Assembly (NCBI GenBank): GCA_016286935.1
Contig: JAEEUO010000030.1
Coordinates: 1-8,898 of the forward strand
Reading direction: 5' to 3'
Source: Bacillota bacterium
GTDB taxonomy: Bacteria > Bacillota > Clostridia > Peptostreptococcales > Anaerovoracaceae
Length of the DNA stretch: 8,898 nt
Made by a program: the position numbers and the translations under genes. Of this stretch, positions 8,170 to 8,898 are shown one piece after another. Below the pieces are notes generated by a model. The model did no database searches. It was not told the origin of the DNA and saw nothing but the letters and a program-made list of their open reading frames with translations. How positions within the stretch are numbered: the stretch's first letter is position 1; each line of letters begins with the position of its first letter.

Positions 8170-8898
8170 CTATTCGATCTCGACCGAGAGGCCGAGAGAC
8201 GTTCCGATCTCGCGCGCGATTTCCTCCGCGCTCTTTTTCGAGGATCCGTCGTCCTTCTTCGTTTCGACCGCGAGCCGGAGCGGTCTCCCCGCGCACGACG
8301 CGAGGATCGATTCCAGTTCGCCGCGGTACGTATCGACCATAAACGAGGCGGACGGTCCGATCGTCCGGACCGAAAGCGCGTTCGCGGTAAGCTCAGCCGC
8401 TTCCGACACGGACGCGAGCGACGCGAGGCTTGCGTGTTCCTTCGCGGCGCGCGACGTAACGGCCGCCCAGAGCGCGGCCGGATCTTCGCCGGAAGGCGCC
8501 GCGGGGGCCGTTTCGTTCACGGTTTCGGAGAGCGGTTCTTTCGCCGTCCCGGGAGCCGGTTCAGGGTCCGCGGCAGGACGCGGCGCGGCGGGCGCGGGCT
8601 TCGTTTCCGCGGCGGAATCAGCTTCGACGCGGACGGGGCGCGCCGTCCGGACGGGCGCCGGTTCCTCTCCGACGGAGAGCTTGACGAGGGCCAGTTCGAG
8701 AAGCACGCGCGGCTTCGTCGACCACTTCGCCTCGGCGGACGCCTTCGAGAGTTCCATGATGCCGTCGCGGATCTCGGCGAGCGACAGCGACGCGGCCTGG
8801 GCCTTCAGCCGTTCCGTGTTCTCGCCGGAGAGGTTCAGGATATCCTCCGGCCGGTCGACGTACTTCGCGATCAGAAGGTCGCGGTAGTGTTCCATCCA
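8170..8898 (-). CDS. dnaX: DNA polymerase III gamma/tau subunit, N-terminus outside the window
   Basis: DnaX is the ATPase of the clamp loader; its tau form also tethers the replicative polymerase. Only the last 242 codons are present, and the frame is open to base 8898. Residues 1-75 fit domain III of the clamp-loader core, starting WMEHYRDLLIAKY and including STKPRVLLELALVKL (60-74). A Pro/Ala/Glu-rich linker runs from about 78 to 140. A C-terminal domain (141-242) begins LWAAV and ends LGLSVEIE, as in Firmicutes DnaX. The ATPase Walker motifs and zinc module lie upstream. No strong A-AAA-AAG slippery heptamer is visible in this part; G-AAA-AAG at 8239-8233 is weak. The position just before ybaB and recR supports the call. 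Confidence 0.92.
   Translation of the reverse strand, partial: WMEHYRDLLIAKYVDRPEDILNLSGENTERLKAQAASLSLAEIRDGIMELSKASAEAKWSTKPRVLLELALVKLSVGEEPAPVRTARPVRVEADSAAETKPAPAAPRPAADPEPAPGTAKEPLSETVNETAPAAPSGEDPAALWAAVTSRAAKEHASLASLASVSEAAELTANALSVRTIGPSASFMVDTYRGELESILASCAGRPLRLAVETKKDDGSSKKSAEEIAREIGTSLGLSVEIE

Noticed and set aside
8233..8239. G-AAA-AAG as a dnaX frameshift signal for making the gamma form
   Set aside because: The slip would mispair the first base of the P-site codon. The site lies about 20 codons from the end of the gene, too late to generate a gamma-length product.
7175..8887. 570-codon open frame on the plus strand
   Set aside because: It is antisense to recR, ybaB and dnaX, all of which are clearly recognised. 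Its composition is that of a reverse-strand artefact.

Overview
All eleven supported genes lie on the minus strand, so transcription runs from high to low coordinates. The window reads as a GC-rich bacterial chromosome segment. The S2, EF-Ts, GMK, omega and enolase sequences look like those of Clostridia (Firmicutes): S2 opens [19 protein letters not shown] and EF-Ts ends in an EVGEGIEKK...NFAEEVAKQ block. I infer an uncultured or gut-type GC-rich member of Clostridia; the species cannot be read from this sequence.

Region by region, in transcription order: (1) 8898-7181 carries the DNA-maintenance cluster dnaX (5' end outside the window), ybaB/ebfC and recR. (2) 7180-5530 begins with a sigma70-type promoter that has an extended -10 and a perfect 12-bp palindrome in its spacer. 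It is followed by gmk, rpoZ (4-base ATGA overlap) and tcdA (1-base gap), which make guanylate kinase, RNA polymerase omega and the tRNA ct6A dehydratase. (3) 5546-2947 holds a second promoter, inside the 3' end of tcdA, and two tightly spaced genes for proteins of 428 and 407 aa that I do not recognise. (4) 2946-2760 is the only long intergenic stretch (187 bases). It carries A-tracts, a promoter and a leader that folds into nested helices, then rpsB and tsf. (5) A 10-bp perfect hairpin separates tsf from eno, which runs off the left edge.

The housekeeping genes serve replication and repair (DnaX, YbaB, RecR), nucleotide supply and transcription (Gmk, RpoZ), tRNA modification (TcdA), translation (S2, EF-Ts) and glycolysis (Eno). 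The neighbourhood departs from the usual Clostridia order in two places: rpoZ is followed by tcdA rather than coaBC/priA, and tsf is followed by eno rather than pyrH/frr.

The least explained content is the two-gene unit at 2947-5475. It has its own promoter and good ribosome binding sites, no visible export signal, and a recent tandem duplication in the second protein. There is no CRISPR array, rRNA, tRNA, transposase or phage gene. The evidence does not establish a new system. The two-gene unit and the rpsB leader are the parts most worth following up.
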